Shown in pieces: positions 19,620-28,822 of a DNA stretch of 64,000 bases. A model generated the notes under the pieces. That model did no database searches, was not told the origin of the DNA, and was given only the letters and a program-made list of their open reading frames with translations. This DNA comes from Clostridia bacterium (GTDB lineage: Bacteria; Bacillota; Clostridia; Lachnospirales; Anaerotignaceae), in the NCBI GenBank assembly GCA_910575055.1, contig CAJTDC010000001.1, forward strand, positions 372,001 through 436,000, given 5' to 3'. Position numbers and translations under genes: made by a program. How positions within the stretch are numbered: the stretch's first letter is position 1; each line of letters begins with the position of its first letter.

Positions 19620-20747
19620 ATGAACAGTCTTTATATTCATATTCCGTTTTGTATTCAAAAATGCCTGTATTGTGATTTTACTTCTTTTGCCAACAAAGAA
19701 TATCTATATTCAGACTATACTAATGCACTTATAAAAGAATTAATACAAAAAGCTCCTTTATGTCATAATGAAGTAATACAAACTATATTTTTAGGAGGAG
19801 GAACTCCTACCATACTTCCTATTTGTTTTTTGCAGAAAATAATGGATACTATTTTTCAATACTATACCGTTTCAAATAATGCAGAAATTACAATAGAAGC
19901 AAATCCAGGTACATTATCTAGTACTGTGTTATCTGCACTATATACTATGGGATTTTGTCGTATCAGCATTGGTTTGCAGTCTTGGCAGAACGAACTTTTA
20001 CAGAAATTAGGCAGAATACATAATCGTACCACCTTTTTAAAAAATTACGACAATGCCAGAAAAGCAGGTTTTAAAAATATTAATATAGATATTATGTTCT
20101 CTTTGCCAGAGCAAACATACAGTCAGTGGCAGCAAACACTTTACAGCATATTATATTTACAACCAGAACATATTTCTGCTTATAGTCTTATTATAGAAGA
20201 AGGTACCCCTTTTTATCATTTTTACGAGCAAAATAAACTTTTACTTCCAGAAGAACAAACAGATAGAGCAATGTATCATCTTACACAAGAACTTTTAGCA
20301 CAATATGGCTATCATCAATATGAAATATCGAATTTTTGTAAACAAGGCTACGAAAGTCGTCACAATAAAGTATATTGGCAGACAAAGCAATATTTAGGTT
20401 TTGGATTAGGTGCACATTCTTATTATAAAAACAAACGTTTTCACAATACATACAACATACAAAAATATATACAATCAAAAGGAAATGCAAATTTATTAAC
20501 AGAAGATATAGAACATTTAACAACAGCGCAGCTTCAAAGTGAATTTATGTTTATGGGACTTCGTATGACAAAAGGTATTTCTGAATATACTTTTCAGAAA
20601 AGATTTGGTGTTAGTATAGATAGTGTTTACGGAAAACAGCTTTCATTACTTACAGAACAAAAATTATTACAAAAAAAGAAACAACGTTATTATTTGACAA
20701 ATAGAGGAATAGATTTAAGTAACACTGTATTTTGCGCTTTTATATGA
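19620..20747 (+). CDS. hemW: Radical SAM protein HemW
   Basis: A 375-residue radical SAM protein of the HemN/HemW family. The [4Fe-4S] cluster motif CxxxCxxC is at Cys11, Cys15 and Cys18 (IPFCIQKCLYCDF). GGGTPT and FSLPEQTYSQW are further family motifs, and the C-terminal HemN domain is present. In Gram-positive bacteria next to hrcA-dnaK this gene is HemW, a heme chaperone, not an oxygen-independent coproporphyrinogen oxidase. It is divergent from hrcA. AGAAAGGA precedes the ATG. Confidence 0.93.
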   Translation: MNSLYIHIPFCIQKCLYCDFTSFANKEYLYSDYTNALIKELIQKAPLCHNEVIQTIFLGGGTPTILPICFLQKIMDTIFQYYTVSNNAEITIEANPGTLSSTVLSALYTMGFCRISIGLQSWQNELLQKLGRIHNRTTFLKNYDNARKAGFKNINIDIMFSLPEQTYSQWQQTLYSILYLQPEHISAYSLIIEEGTPFYHFYEQNKLLLPEEQTDRAMYHLTQELLAQYGYHQYEISNFCKQGYESRHNKVYWQTKQYLGFGLGAHSYYKNKRFHNTYNIQKYIQSKGNANLLTEDIEHLTTAQLQSEFMFMGLRMTKGISEYTFQKRFGVSIDSVYGKQLSLLTEQKLLQKKKQRYYLTNRGIDLSNTVFCAFI

Positions 20748-20760
20748 CGAAAAGTAATAT

Positions 20761-20793
20761 AAAAAACAATTTTCGTCAGCATATTGTTTTTTT
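20761..20793 (+). terminator. Weak intrinsic terminator after hemW
   Basis: AAAAAACAAT pairs with ATTGTTTTTT across an 11-nt loop. A second overlapping repeat (ACGAAAA / TTTTCGT) lies just before. Confidence 0.5.
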
Positions 20794-20868
20794 ATTGAAT
20801 ATTTGACAAATTCCCGTTATACTTAAATATAATTAAAAGTATTATATTTAGTAAAGGAGTTTGTCACT

Positions 20869-22782
20869 ATGTTTCATTCCACAGATGTTTCGCCAGCACT
20901 AGGTAATATTACACCAAAACAAACAACAGAGCCTGACAAAACATCTCATAACAGTATTTTAAAAAGTGTACTTACTGTCATTCGTTATATTTGCTTTTTG
21001 CCTTACCCTTATTTATTAACTGTATTGGCAAATTGCATTTCTTCTTATGACATCAACACCATTTCTTTTTTAATAGAAAATAGAACAGGAGCTTTTTATT
21101 TTGGTTTCATCATTACCTCTGTGCTTTTTATATCGCTTTGTTTCATTTGTTCCAGAGCGTGGTTGGCTGGAAGTATATTAGGTATTTGTTATACTACACT
21201 TGCTTTAGTAGACAATATCAAGTTTTCTATATTGCAAGAGCATTTGCTTCCTTGGGATTTACTTTTGAGCAAAAATATAGAAGACTTTCAACCATTTTTA
21301 AAAACACTACATATCACGCCTGTTATGATATTGCTTTTACTTTCTCCTGTATTATATAGTGTTTTACTTTTGCCTAGAAAACCTAAATATTTTAAAAAAT
21401 ATTTTCATCTTATCACTATTATATTAGGAATAGCGACGTTTACTGGTACAGCTATATTTTTAACAAACAATACTATGAGAATGAGTTATACAAAGTGGTT
21501 TGATATTTCAGTAAATGATACATCTACGCAGCAGAGTAATTATTATAAAAATGGTTTTTTAACTGCTTTTTTATTAAATATAGGTTACTTAAATATTGAT
21601 ACTCCTGCTCACTATAGTCAAAATACTATAGAACAGCTAAAAAAAGAATATGCACCTGCTATACCTTATGCAGATTTTATAAAACCAGACGTCATAGTAA
21701 TATTATCGGAGTCTTTTTGGGATATAACGACATTACCTAACACGACATTTTCAAAAGACCCTTTAGAAAATTATAATGCTTTATCGCAAAATAATCCTAG
21801 TGGTACTATGATTTCAAGTACATTCGGCGGAGGAACAGCACGTCCTGAATTTGAAGTACTTACAGGTATGACAACAGCACCTATGCCAGCAGGTTCTTTT
21901 CCTTATCAACAATATATGCAAAAAGATGTATTTTCATTTGCTCGTTACTTTAAAAATATGGGATATGACACTATAGGTCTACATACTTATGATAATACAT
22001 TTTATGAAAGAAATAAAGCATATCCTCATATGGGCTTTGACGAATTCAGAGGACAAAGTCAACTCAAAACAGAACTTTGGTGGAACAGCGGTCCTTATTT
22101 GACAGACGAAACATTGATAGATGAAATACAAAAAGAATTAGAGCAGCCACATAATAATGGTGTTTTCTTATTTGGTATTACTATGGAAAATCATAGTCTT
22201 TATCAAAATAAATTTGAAAAACAAGATTTAACAATAAAAGTGCAAAATGATAACTGTTCTAAACAGGAAATTAATGCACTGGAAAATTTTTCAAAGGGAG
22301 TAAGTGACTCTGATAAAGCATTAAAACAACTTTATGATTATGTTATGGCAAGAGAAAAACCTACAGCAGTACTTTGGTTTGGTGACCATTTACCTACATT
22401 AGGCAACAATTTTTCTCCTTATACTACTACAGGAGCATTGCACAGTAGTGAGGCAGAAAACTGGACAGAAAAAGAAATTGAGTATATGTTCTCCACACCT
22501 TATATTGTATTTGCTAATTATGATACAGGACAAGATTACATAGCAGACAAACAGTCTGTATGTTCTTATATGCTTATGCCTTTACTTTTAAAATATATCA
22601 ACGCACCAGAAACAGTACAAAGTAATATGTTACTGGATTTATATAAAACTTGTCCAGTTATTCATAGCAAATACAATTTATATCAGCCAAATACTGACCC
22701 CAAAAAAACCCAAAAACTTACAGATATACTTTGGCTAATAACATATGACCAACTCTTAGGAGAAGACTTTATCAATCAATAA
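20869..22782 (+). CDS. LtaS-like polyglycerol-phosphate / alkaline phosphatase superfamily protein
   Basis: A 637-residue membrane enzyme. About five transmembrane helices lie within residues 35-200, followed by an extracellular sulfatase-fold domain (270-600). Glu281 in VILSESFW and Thr323 in FGGGTARPEF match the metal ligand and nucleophile of lipoteichoic acid synthases, and WFGDHLPTLG supplies further metal ligands. It probably transfers glycerol-phosphate from phosphatidylglycerol to a glycolipid or polysaccharide outside the cell. It may instead be another phosphoglycerol transferase. AAAGGAG precedes the ATG. Confidence 0.85.
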   Translation: MFHSTDVSPALGNITPKQTTEPDKTSHNSILKSVLTVIRYICFLPYPYLLTVLANCISSYDINTISFLIENRTGAFYFGFIITSVLFISLCFICSRAWLAGSILGICYTTLALVDNIKFSILQEHLLPWDLLLSKNIEDFQPFLKTLHITPVMILLLLSPVLYSVLLLPRKPKYFKKYFHLITIILGIATFTGTAIFLTNNTMRMSYTKWFDISVNDTSTQQSNYYKNGFLTAFLLNIGYLNIDTPAHYSQNTIEQLKKEYAPAIPYADFIKPDVIVILSESFWDITTLPNTTFSKDPLENYNALSQNNPSGTMISSTFGGGTARPEFEVLTGMTTAPMPAGSFPYQQYMQKDVFSFARYFKNMGYDTIGLHTYDNTFYERNKAYPHMGFDEFRGQSQLKTELWWNSGPYLTDETLIDEIQKELEQPHNNGVFLFGITMENHSLYQNKFEKQDLTIKVQNDNCSKQEINALENFSKGVSDSDKALKQLYDYVMAREKPTAVLWFGDHLPTLGNNFSPYTTTGALHSSEAENWTEKEIEYMFSTPYIVFANYDTGQDYIADKQSVCSYMLMPLLLKYINAPETVQSNMLLDLYKTCPVIHSKYNLYQPNTDPKKTQKLTDILWLITYDQLLGEDFINQ

Positions 22783-22859
22783 TATTTATAAAACAAAAAT
22801 AGAGAAAAGAACGTATATTACAGTATAAAATAACAAAAATAGAAAGGAGATAAAACGCT

Positions 22860-25184
22860 ATGAACAAAACAAAGCAATTACTTTCCATTTGTTTTTCTGC
22901 AATACTTATTTCAAACACTATCACAACAGCATTTGCAGCAGTACACAATGATATTAAAAATAACTGGACAGAAAATGCTAGAAATATCATAATGGCACAG
23001 GCTTCTTCTGAAGCAGACGGCAATACAATAACACTTCAAAAAAATGCTATACAGAACCAAATAATAAATGGTAATTTAACAATACCTGCTTTCAATAACA
23101 ATGAACAAATTATATTAGAGCATATTACTGTTACTGGTACTGTGTTTGTACAAGGTGGCGGAACAATTAATATAAAAGGCTGCAATATCAACAATATACA
23201 AGTACAGAAGCAGAATGTTGTAATAGATAGTGATATTTCAAGTAATATTAATACAATGCAAATTTGTACTAATTCACATATCAAAGGAGATAGTTACAAA
23301 ACTGTGCTTGTTTCACAAAATACCACATCTGCTATAACAGTAGATGCAGATATACAATTATTAGAAATCAATACACCTTCTGCTATAACATTGTTGTCAA
23401 ATGCACAAATACAAACATTACAAGTTTATAGTAATGCTGCAAACACTTCCATTGATTTTTCTCAAAATGCACAAGTACAAAATTGTGTATTATATGCCAA
23501 AACAAAAATCACTGGTACAGCAGGTAAAATAAATGAGTTAACAGCTTATGTCAATGATATAGAAACAGATATTAAGCCAGAACAACTCTTTTTAAAACAA
23601 AATGCAAATAAAATTACTTATACAGCAAGAGAAAGTATCACAAAATCTCCTTCTAAAACAACATTATCAAAAGAAAATTTGATATTAGACACAGATGGGC
23701 AAGGTTTTAATGCTACAGCAAAAACGTATCAAAGTGCTACAATAAAAGCACAAAATGCTACACTTTATAATGCTATAATTGAAAAAGATGTGACAATACA
23801 AGATGTTATTAAAAATACTTCTGCAACATTAAAAGAAGTCACAGTAAATGGTAATGTAAATATTTATGGTGGCAGAGATGCTATAAATATTGAAAACTGT
23901 AATATACAAAATGATGTCATATCTTATCGTAAAGACAGAACACCTGTTACGCTGTTTTTTGACAGTAATACCAATGTTTCAGGTAACATTGCCATTAGAG
24001 GAAACACTATATTAAAAGGTGACCGCTATACAATATTAAAAAATGTACTTGTAGAGCAATATACTGGCAGAAAATTAGAAATTGATACAAATATTAAAAA
24101 CATCACTTTTGATACTACAGCAGTAGAAGTACAATTAAATCAAAATAAAACGATACAGGCACTTAAAGTTTCTGATGTACCAAATACATTAAAAATAAAT
24201 ATGGAGGAAGGCTCTGTTATAGAAGAACTTTATGCAGATGCTAATATAGAAATTACTGGTGCAGGAACAATACAAAAACTGATTACAAATAAACAATCAA
24301 ATATTGCTCCTACTATTACAATAGGACAACATTCAGATGGCTTTATTTCTGTTACTGGTATCGAAAATGTACCTTCAAGTATGTATCAAGGGAAAAGTAT
24401 TTTATTGTCTGGTGCTGTAGTACCTTATAACGCAAGCAAAAAAACAATACGTTGGAGTATAAAAGATGCTGGTGGTACAGGTGCAGCCATTTCTAATAAT
24501 AATATGCTTACTGCTTACGCTGAGGGAAATATCATTGTAACAGCACAAGTATTTAATGGTATTGGTAATGCAAAACATTTTACACAAGATTTTGTAATCA
24601 ATGTAGAAGATGAATTTAAAAACTTTATAAAAACAGAAGATATTGTAATGACCTCTCCCACAATATGGGATATTGATGAACCTCTTGTTTTGACAGGATA
24701 TGTTACACCTTCTAATGCAACACATAATTTTATACAATGGAGCATCAAAAATGATGGCAACACAAAATCAAATATAACAAACAATGAGTTGACTGCACAA
24801 CGTACAGGTGTGGTTACAGTATGTGCTACTGTAGAAAAAGGCATTGATGGTGTTTCTGACATTACAAAAGAATTTCATATCAATATCATACCTATAGAGG
24901 AAAAATACACAAAAGTAGACAATATTGTACTCAATACACCAACTACTTGCAAAGCAGGAGAAATGTTACAGCTTTCTGGCACAATACAACCTAACAATGC
25001 CAATGCCAAAGAAATACAATGGAGAATTGTAAACGCTGGCACTACAGGTGCATATATACAAAATCATACCAATTTGTATACCAGAACACCAGGAAACATT
25101 GTCATTTCTGCTACAGTATATGGTGGTAGTGGAAATAGCTACTCTAAAACATATTATCAAGAATTTAATATTACAGTAAAATAA
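22860..25184 (+). CDS. Large secreted surface protein: two beta-solenoid units and three Ig-like domains
   Basis: A 774-residue exported protein. Residues 1-27 form a signal peptide ending TAFA. Two related beta-solenoid units follow (about 55-255 and 280-490), each with a layered layout including ITVTGTVFVQGGGTINIKG and VTVNGNVNIYGGRDAINIE, then a stretch on INNIQV/VISYRK strands. Residues 495-774 hold three Big2-like Ig repeats sharing LSGxxxPxNAxxxxIxWxIxxxGxT. No LPXTG or S-layer motif is seen, so it is either released or held non-covalently. It is probably an adhesin or surface-layer accessory protein. A strong terminator follows. Confidence 0.8.
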   Translation: MNKTKQLLSICFSAILISNTITTAFAAVHNDIKNNWTENARNIIMAQASSEADGNTITLQKNAIQNQIINGNLTIPAFNNNEQIILEHITVTGTVFVQGGGTINIKGCNINNIQVQKQNVVIDSDISSNINTMQICTNSHIKGDSYKTVLVSQNTTSAITVDADIQLLEINTPSAITLLSNAQIQTLQVYSNAANTSIDFSQNAQVQNCVLYAKTKITGTAGKINELTAYVNDIETDIKPEQLFLKQNANKITYTARESITKSPSKTTLSKENLILDTDGQGFNATAKTYQSATIKAQNATLYNAIIEKDVTIQDVIKNTSATLKEVTVNGNVNIYGGRDAINIENCNIQNDVISYRKDRTPVTLFFDSNTNVSGNIAIRGNTILKGDRYTILKNVLVEQYTGRKLEIDTNIKNITFDTTAVEVQLNQNKTIQALKVSDVPNTLKINMEEGSVIEELYADANIEITGAGTIQKLITNKQSNIAPTITIGQHSDGFISVTGIENVPSSMYQGKSILLSGAVVPYNASKKTIRWSIKDAGGTGAAISNNNMLTAYAEGNIIVTAQVFNGIGNAKHFTQDFVINVEDEFKNFIKTEDIVMTSPTIWDIDEPLVLTGYVTPSNATHNFIQWSIKNDGNTKSNITNNELTAQRTGVVTVCATVEKGIDGVSDITKEFHINIIPIEEKYTKVDNIVLNTPTTCKAGEMLQLSGTIQPNNANAKEIQWRIVNAGTTGAYIQNHTNLYTRTPGNIVISATVYGGSGNSYSKTYYQEFNITVK

Positions 25185-25185
25185 A

Positions 25186-25221
25186 ACAAACCCCTTTGAA
25201 TTTCACTTCAAAGGGGTTTGT
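25186..25221 (+). terminator. Strong intrinsic terminator
   Basis: ACAAACCCCTTTGAA pairs with TTCAAAGGGGTTTGT across a 6-nt loop and is T-rich on both sides. It serves the surface protein (+) and the convergent tail cassette (-). Confidence 0.9.
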
Positions 25222-25224
25222 TTA

Positions 25225-25350
25225 TTACTTTTTATTTTCAATAATTTGCTGATATTGTTGTTGTGTAATTTTACCTAATGCCACATATTTTAATAATTGG
25301 TCTTTTCTGACGAAATTTTTTTCATATCTTATTTTTAATAACTCAAACAT
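25225..25350 (-). CDS. XkdX-family small phage protein
   Basis: A 41-residue protein starting MFELLKIRYEKNFVRK and containing YVALGKITQQQYQQI. This matches the XkdX family, small proteins encoded after tail-fibre genes in PBSX-like and other Gram-positive phages. The ATG at 25350 overlaps the end of the upstream gene. The stop lies right beside the bidirectional terminator. It is too short for most ORF callers, but the pattern is characteristic. Confidence 0.75.
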   Translation of the reverse strand: MFELLKIRYEKNFVRKDQLLKYVALGKITQQQYQQIIENKK

Positions 25351-25657
25351 TTATATTACCCCCTTCTAACATTGACAATTCTAAATCAGACAACTGTTGT
25401 GCTAAAAGCTGTCTTTCTAATTGTGCCTCATCATTTTGTAATTCTAATTCTGTTATACTTTGCATTATGATTTCTGTATCTGACTGCATTTGTACTTGTT
25501 GTTGTTCGACTTCTTCCCAAACACCATTAACATATTTTTTTGTTAATGGTGATGGTTCATCTTCTTTTAAAAGTATCATATTTTCTGCAATTACTTCTCC
25601 AGATAAAAAAGAATCTGCAATACAAATACCCTTTTGATTGATTTGTGCATACCTCAT
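25343..25657 (-). CDS. Phage tail accessory protein (hypothetical)
   Basis: A 104-residue protein: an N-terminal beta segment (MRYAQINQKGICIADSFLSG, then PSPLTKKYVNGVWEE) followed by a coiled-coil helix (about 60-96). Proteins with an xxVNGVWEE segment after a short beta domain occur between tail fibre and xkdX genes in Gram-positive prophages. The stop overlaps the XkdX start by 8 bp, which shows translational coupling. Confidence 0.65.
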   Translation of the reverse strand: MRYAQINQKGICIADSFLSGEVIAENMILLKEDEPSPLTKKYVNGVWEEVEQQQVQMQSDTEIIMQSITELELQNDEAQLERQLLAQQLSDLELSMLEGGNINV

Positions 25658-25689
25658 TTATAACCCCTCCTTATTTCGTAAATATAGTT

Positions 25690-26694
25690 TTAATAAAATT
25701 CTATCACTTGATAACCTACTGTACCTGCACCTATTGTAAGGCTAGCACGTCCTGCACAATAATTAAAATAAGTAGAAGCAACAGTTCCTACATATCCTCT
25801 TACTGCTGAAGAACTATTGCTATAACCTGCACTTAAACCACCATTTATAATAACAAAAGTTTTTTGAGGATTAACGGTTGAAATATTAATTCTAGTTGTT
25901 TTTACTGTTTCTACATTAAAATCTTCTACAAAACTACCTCTTTGTACACTTTTAATACCTACACCACTAGATACTTTACTTAACAGTGCATTCAGTTTTG
26001 CCATAACACTTCCTGCTGTTGCAGTGCCTCCTGTACCACTCGTTGTACCAATAGCACTATTTATGGTATCAATTTTTACTGCCCTTGCATTTGTCCAGTC
26101 TGTCAACAATTTATTCAGTTTTGCCATAGCTGTACCTGCATTTGATGTACCACCTGTATTTGCAGACTGTCCTATTAAATTTTTAATATCTGTTTCACTT
26201 TGCAAAGAAGCATTTAGTTTTGCCATAACCGTTCCTGCTTGTGTTGTACCACCTGTATTTGTTGTTGCTCCAATGACATTACTTATTGTATCAATTTTGT
26301 CTGCTCTGCTATTTGTCCAGTCTGCTAATATTTTATTTAATTTTGCCATAACACTTCCTGAAGAAGAAGTGCCTCCAGAATTTGATGTCTGCCCTATTAA
26401 TTCCTTTATGTCATCTATATTAATTTCTGCATCATCATTTTTATCCAATACAGCATTCAGTTTTGCCATAACTGTTCCTTCTGTATTTGTACCTCCTGTG
26501 TCTGTTTTGACACCAATTAAGCCACTAATGTCTGCTACTGTTTCATCTAACTGCATTGTTTTTTGATTTAATTTGTCTAATTCTTCATCAACAATATCCA
26601 TATTACCATTGATATGCTCTATGTCATAAAAATCCTTATCATCTGGTTTTAATAAATTATAATTTTTAGTATATGAGCCATATTCTGAATTCAT
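25690..26694 (-). CDS. Phage-type tail fibre protein with five internal repeats
   Basis: A 334-residue protein. The N-terminus (YTKNYNLLKPDDKDFYDI, then NGNMDIVDEELDKLN) is the typical base of clostridial tail fibres. Five repeats of about 40-45 residues follow, each with IG...GGT...GxVMAKLNxxL, joined by helical DWTNxRAxKIDTI segments. A beta-rich C-terminal knob (about 255-334) should bind the target surface. It begins the three-gene cassette with the accessory protein and XkdX. No portal, capsid, sheath, lysis or integrase gene is present on either side. Confidence 0.8.
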   Translation of the reverse strand: MNSEYGSYTKNYNLLKPDDKDFYDIEHINGNMDIVDEELDKLNQKTMQLDETVADISGLIGVKTDTGGTNTEGTVMAKLNAVLDKNDDAEINIDDIKELIGQTSNSGGTSSSGSVMAKLNKILADWTNSRADKIDTISNVIGATTNTGGTTQAGTVMAKLNASLQSETDIKNLIGQSANTGGTSNAGTAMAKLNKLLTDWTNARAVKIDTINSAIGTTSGTGGTATAGSVMAKLNALLSKVSSGVGIKSVQRGSFVEDFNVETVKTTRINISTVNPQKTFVIINGGLSAGYSNSSSAVRGYVGTVASTYFNYCAGRASLTIGAGTVGYQVIEFY

Positions 26695-27013
26695 TATTTT
26701 TCTCCTTTCTTTGTTTATACTACTTTTGAAATAATCATATTAATTCATTTGTCTTGACCAAGATGGTTTTATACTAGAAAATAAAAAGTATCAAAAAGTA
26801 TCAATTTTTCTACTAAATATGTAAAACTGTATAAAAATAGAAAAATATGGTTAAATTTGTATTGATAATCCTAAATATTTTTTTAAAATTTTGTTGTTAT
26901 TATGACAGAAAATAACAGCAGCGCCATTGTAGCTATTGCATTTTTACAATGAACTTGTTATAATTTTAAAGATTATGGAGAATAAATAACTACCTTTTAG
27001 GAGGAAAAATATT
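26695..27013. other. Intergenic region between tail cassette and sufC-like gene
   Basis: 319 bp without a gene. The left part holds the ribosome binding site and presumed promoter of the tail fibre gene on the minus strand; the right part holds the promoter of the sufC-like gene. Nothing else is recognised. Confidence 0.6.
26936..26964 (+). promoter_or_regulatory. Promoter of the SUF-like operon
   Basis: TTGCAT (26936-26941), a 17-nt spacer and TATAAT (26959-26964) lie 50 bp before the sufC-like start. No clear IscR/Rrf2 dyad was found. Confidence 0.7.
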
Positions 27014-27730
27014 ATGTTAGAATTAAAAAATATATCCTATTCTGCAGAAGGAAAAGAGGGGATATTAAAAAATATTAGTTTGAGCATTGCAGACAATGAA
27101 TTTGTTGTCATTACAGGACCAAACGGCGGAGGAAAATCTACTTTAGCAAAAATGATTGCAGGTATTATTTCACCAAAAAGTGGACAAATATTATTAGACG
27201 GACAAGATATTACAACGCTTTCTATTACACAAAGAGCAAAAGCAGGCATCAGTTTTGCTTTTCAACAACCCGTTCGTTTCAAAGGTGTTACAGTACACGA
27301 TTTAATATCATTAGCTTCTGGTAAAGATTTAAGCACTGCTGCTGCTTGTCAATATCTTTCAGAAGTGGGACTTTGTGCCAGAGATTATATTGACAGAGAA
27401 GTCAATGCTAGTCTTTCTGGAGGAGAATTAAAAAGAATTGAAATTGCAACTGTTTTAGCAAGAAAAACAAAAGTTAGTCTATTTGATGAACCAGAAGCAG
27501 GCATTGATTTATGGAGTTTTAAAAATTTAATAAATGTTTTTGAAAAAATGCACCAAGAAATACAAGGCTCTATTGTAATTATTTCTCATCAAGAAAGAAT
27601 ACTAAATATTGCTGACAAAATTATTGTCATAAGCAATGGAGAAATTACAAAACAAGGTACAAAACAACAAGTATTACAAAGTCTTTTGTGCCAAACAGAA
27701 GGTTGCCGCTTTATGAAGGAGGAAGAATGA
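27014..27730 (+). CDS. sufC: Fe-S cluster assembly ATPase, SufC-like
   Basis: A 238-residue ABC-family ATPase for iron-sulfur cluster assembly. Walker A is GPNGGGKST, the signature is LSGGELKRIEIA and the Walker B region is VSLFDEPEAGID. SISLADNEF-type start and the EAGID ending of Walker B are typical of SufC rather than of transporters. Its stop codon overlaps the start of the next gene (ATGA), which encodes the SufB/D-like partner, so the two should be made together. Confidence 0.9.
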   Translation: MLELKNISYSAEGKEGILKNISLSIADNEFVVITGPNGGGKSTLAKMIAGIISPKSGQILLDGQDITTLSITQRAKAGISFAFQQPVRFKGVTVHDLISLASGKDLSTAAACQYLSEVGLCARDYIDREVNASLSGGELKRIEIATVLARKTKVSLFDEPEAGIDLWSFKNLINVFEKMHQEIQGSIVIISHQERILNIADKIIVISNGEITKQGTKQQVLQSLLCQTEGCRFMKEEE

Positions 27731-28650
27731 TGGACACAATATTAAAATCACTTTTAGAGCAGGTTGCTGATTTACATGATATTCCTGTTGGTGCTTACAA
27801 CATTCGTAACAATGGTCAAAGCGAAGGCAGAAATTCTACAGCAAGTATACAAATTGTACCAAAAACAGATGGAAAATCTGGTATTGACATTATTGTAAAA
27901 GAAAATACCAAAAATGAAAGTGTTCATATTCCTGCTATTATCACACAAGCAGGTGTAAATGATTTAGTATACAATGATTTTTATATTGGAGAAAATGCTG
28001 ATATTGTAATTGTTGCAGGTTGTGGCGTTCACAACAATGGAACAGAGGCTTCTATACACGAAGGAATACATCGTTTCTTTTTAAGCAAAAATGCAAAAGT
28101 GAAATATATAGAAAAACACGTTGGAGAAGGAGAAGGCACAGGAGAAAGAATTATAAATCCTCAAACACATATTGAAGCTGGAGAAAACAGCTATATGGAA
28201 ATGGACACAGTACAATTAAAAGGTGTGGACTCTACAAATAGAATATCTAGTGCAAAATTAGCTGACGGAGCAACACTTGTTATAAAAGAAAAAATTATGA
28301 CACACGGCAAACAAACAGCAGAAACTTCTTTTGAAGTAGAATTAGACGGAAAAGGTTCTAGTGCAAATTTAATTTCTCGTTCTGTAGCAAAAGACAATTC
28401 AAAACAGGTATTTCGTTCCATTATCAATGGCAATGAACAATGTTATGGTCATTCTGAATGTGATGCGATTATTATGGATAAAGGTATCGTAGCGGCAATA
28501 CCAGAAATTACTGCAAATCATTTAGATGCTACATTGATACACGAAGCAGCAATTGGTAAAATTGCTGGCGACCAGTTAACAAAACTAATGACATTAGGAT
28601 TGACAGAAAAAGAAGCAGAACAACAAATTATAAATGGATTTTTAAAATAA
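27730..28650 (+). CDS. SufB/SufD-like Fe-S scaffold protein
   Basis: A 306-residue SufB/D-family protein. The beta-helix core (IVAGCGVHNNGTEASIHEG, KVKYIEKHVGEGEGTGERI) and the C-terminal Glu/His region (SECDAIIMDKGIVAAIPEI, ATLIHEAAIGKIAGDQL) are visible. It is much shorter than classical SufB (about 465 residues). With the adjacent SufC alone, and with no sufS, sufU or second sufB/D gene nearby, it matches the two-gene minimal SUF-like system. ATG at 27730 or 27727 follows GAAGGAGG; the earlier frame inside sufC is rejected. Confidence 0.85.
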   Translation: MDTILKSLLEQVADLHDIPVGAYNIRNNGQSEGRNSTASIQIVPKTDGKSGIDIIVKENTKNESVHIPAIITQAGVNDLVYNDFYIGENADIVIVAGCGVHNNGTEASIHEGIHRFFLSKNAKVKYIEKHVGEGEGTGERIINPQTHIEAGENSYMEMDTVQLKGVDSTNRISSAKLADGATLVIKEKIMTHGKQTAETSFEVELDGKGSSANLISRSVAKDNSKQVFRSIINGNEQCYGHSECDAIIMDKGIVAAIPEITANHLDATLIHEAAIGKIAGDQLTKLMTLGLTEKEAEQQIINGFLK

Positions 28651-28654
28651 TTTA

Positions 28655-28822
28655 TTATATAATAGACAGCATTTGATAATGAGAAATGTATCTATAAAAT
28701 CATAAGCTGTTCCTATGACTTTGGGGGAAGGTAATTTATGCAAAGCCAGTTTATTAAAATTGTCTGTTTGTATTATAAACAGATAACCAACCCCCAATAT
28801 TAACAGTATTGGAGGAAAAAAT
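28655..28822 (+). promoter_or_regulatory. Structured leader of purK, candidate riboswitch
   Basis: The leader contains ACAGC/GCTGT (28666-28670 with 28706-28710), a long-range TTGGGGG/CCCCCAA pair (28721-28727 with 28791-28797) enclosing a TCTGTTT/AAACAGA hairpin (28763-28783), and a final CCAATA/TATTGG hairpin (28794-28812) whose 3' arm runs into the GGAGG site. The CCCCCAA segment can pair with either partner, so the two states are exclusive: one frees and one sequesters the ribosome binding site. No known class was matched by eye. Confidence 0.5.

Noticed and set aside
24402-24862. Minus-strand frames inside the surface protein gene
   Set aside because: They overlap the Ig-repeat region of a well-supported plus-strand gene and have odd composition.
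28709-28760. Resemblance of GGGGGAAGG...GCAAAGCCAG in the purK leader to the 3' part of cobalamin or c-di-GMP-I riboswitches
   Set aside because: The required upstream core (cobalamin box or GGCAAAC of GEMM) is absent, so the match is short and probably accidental.
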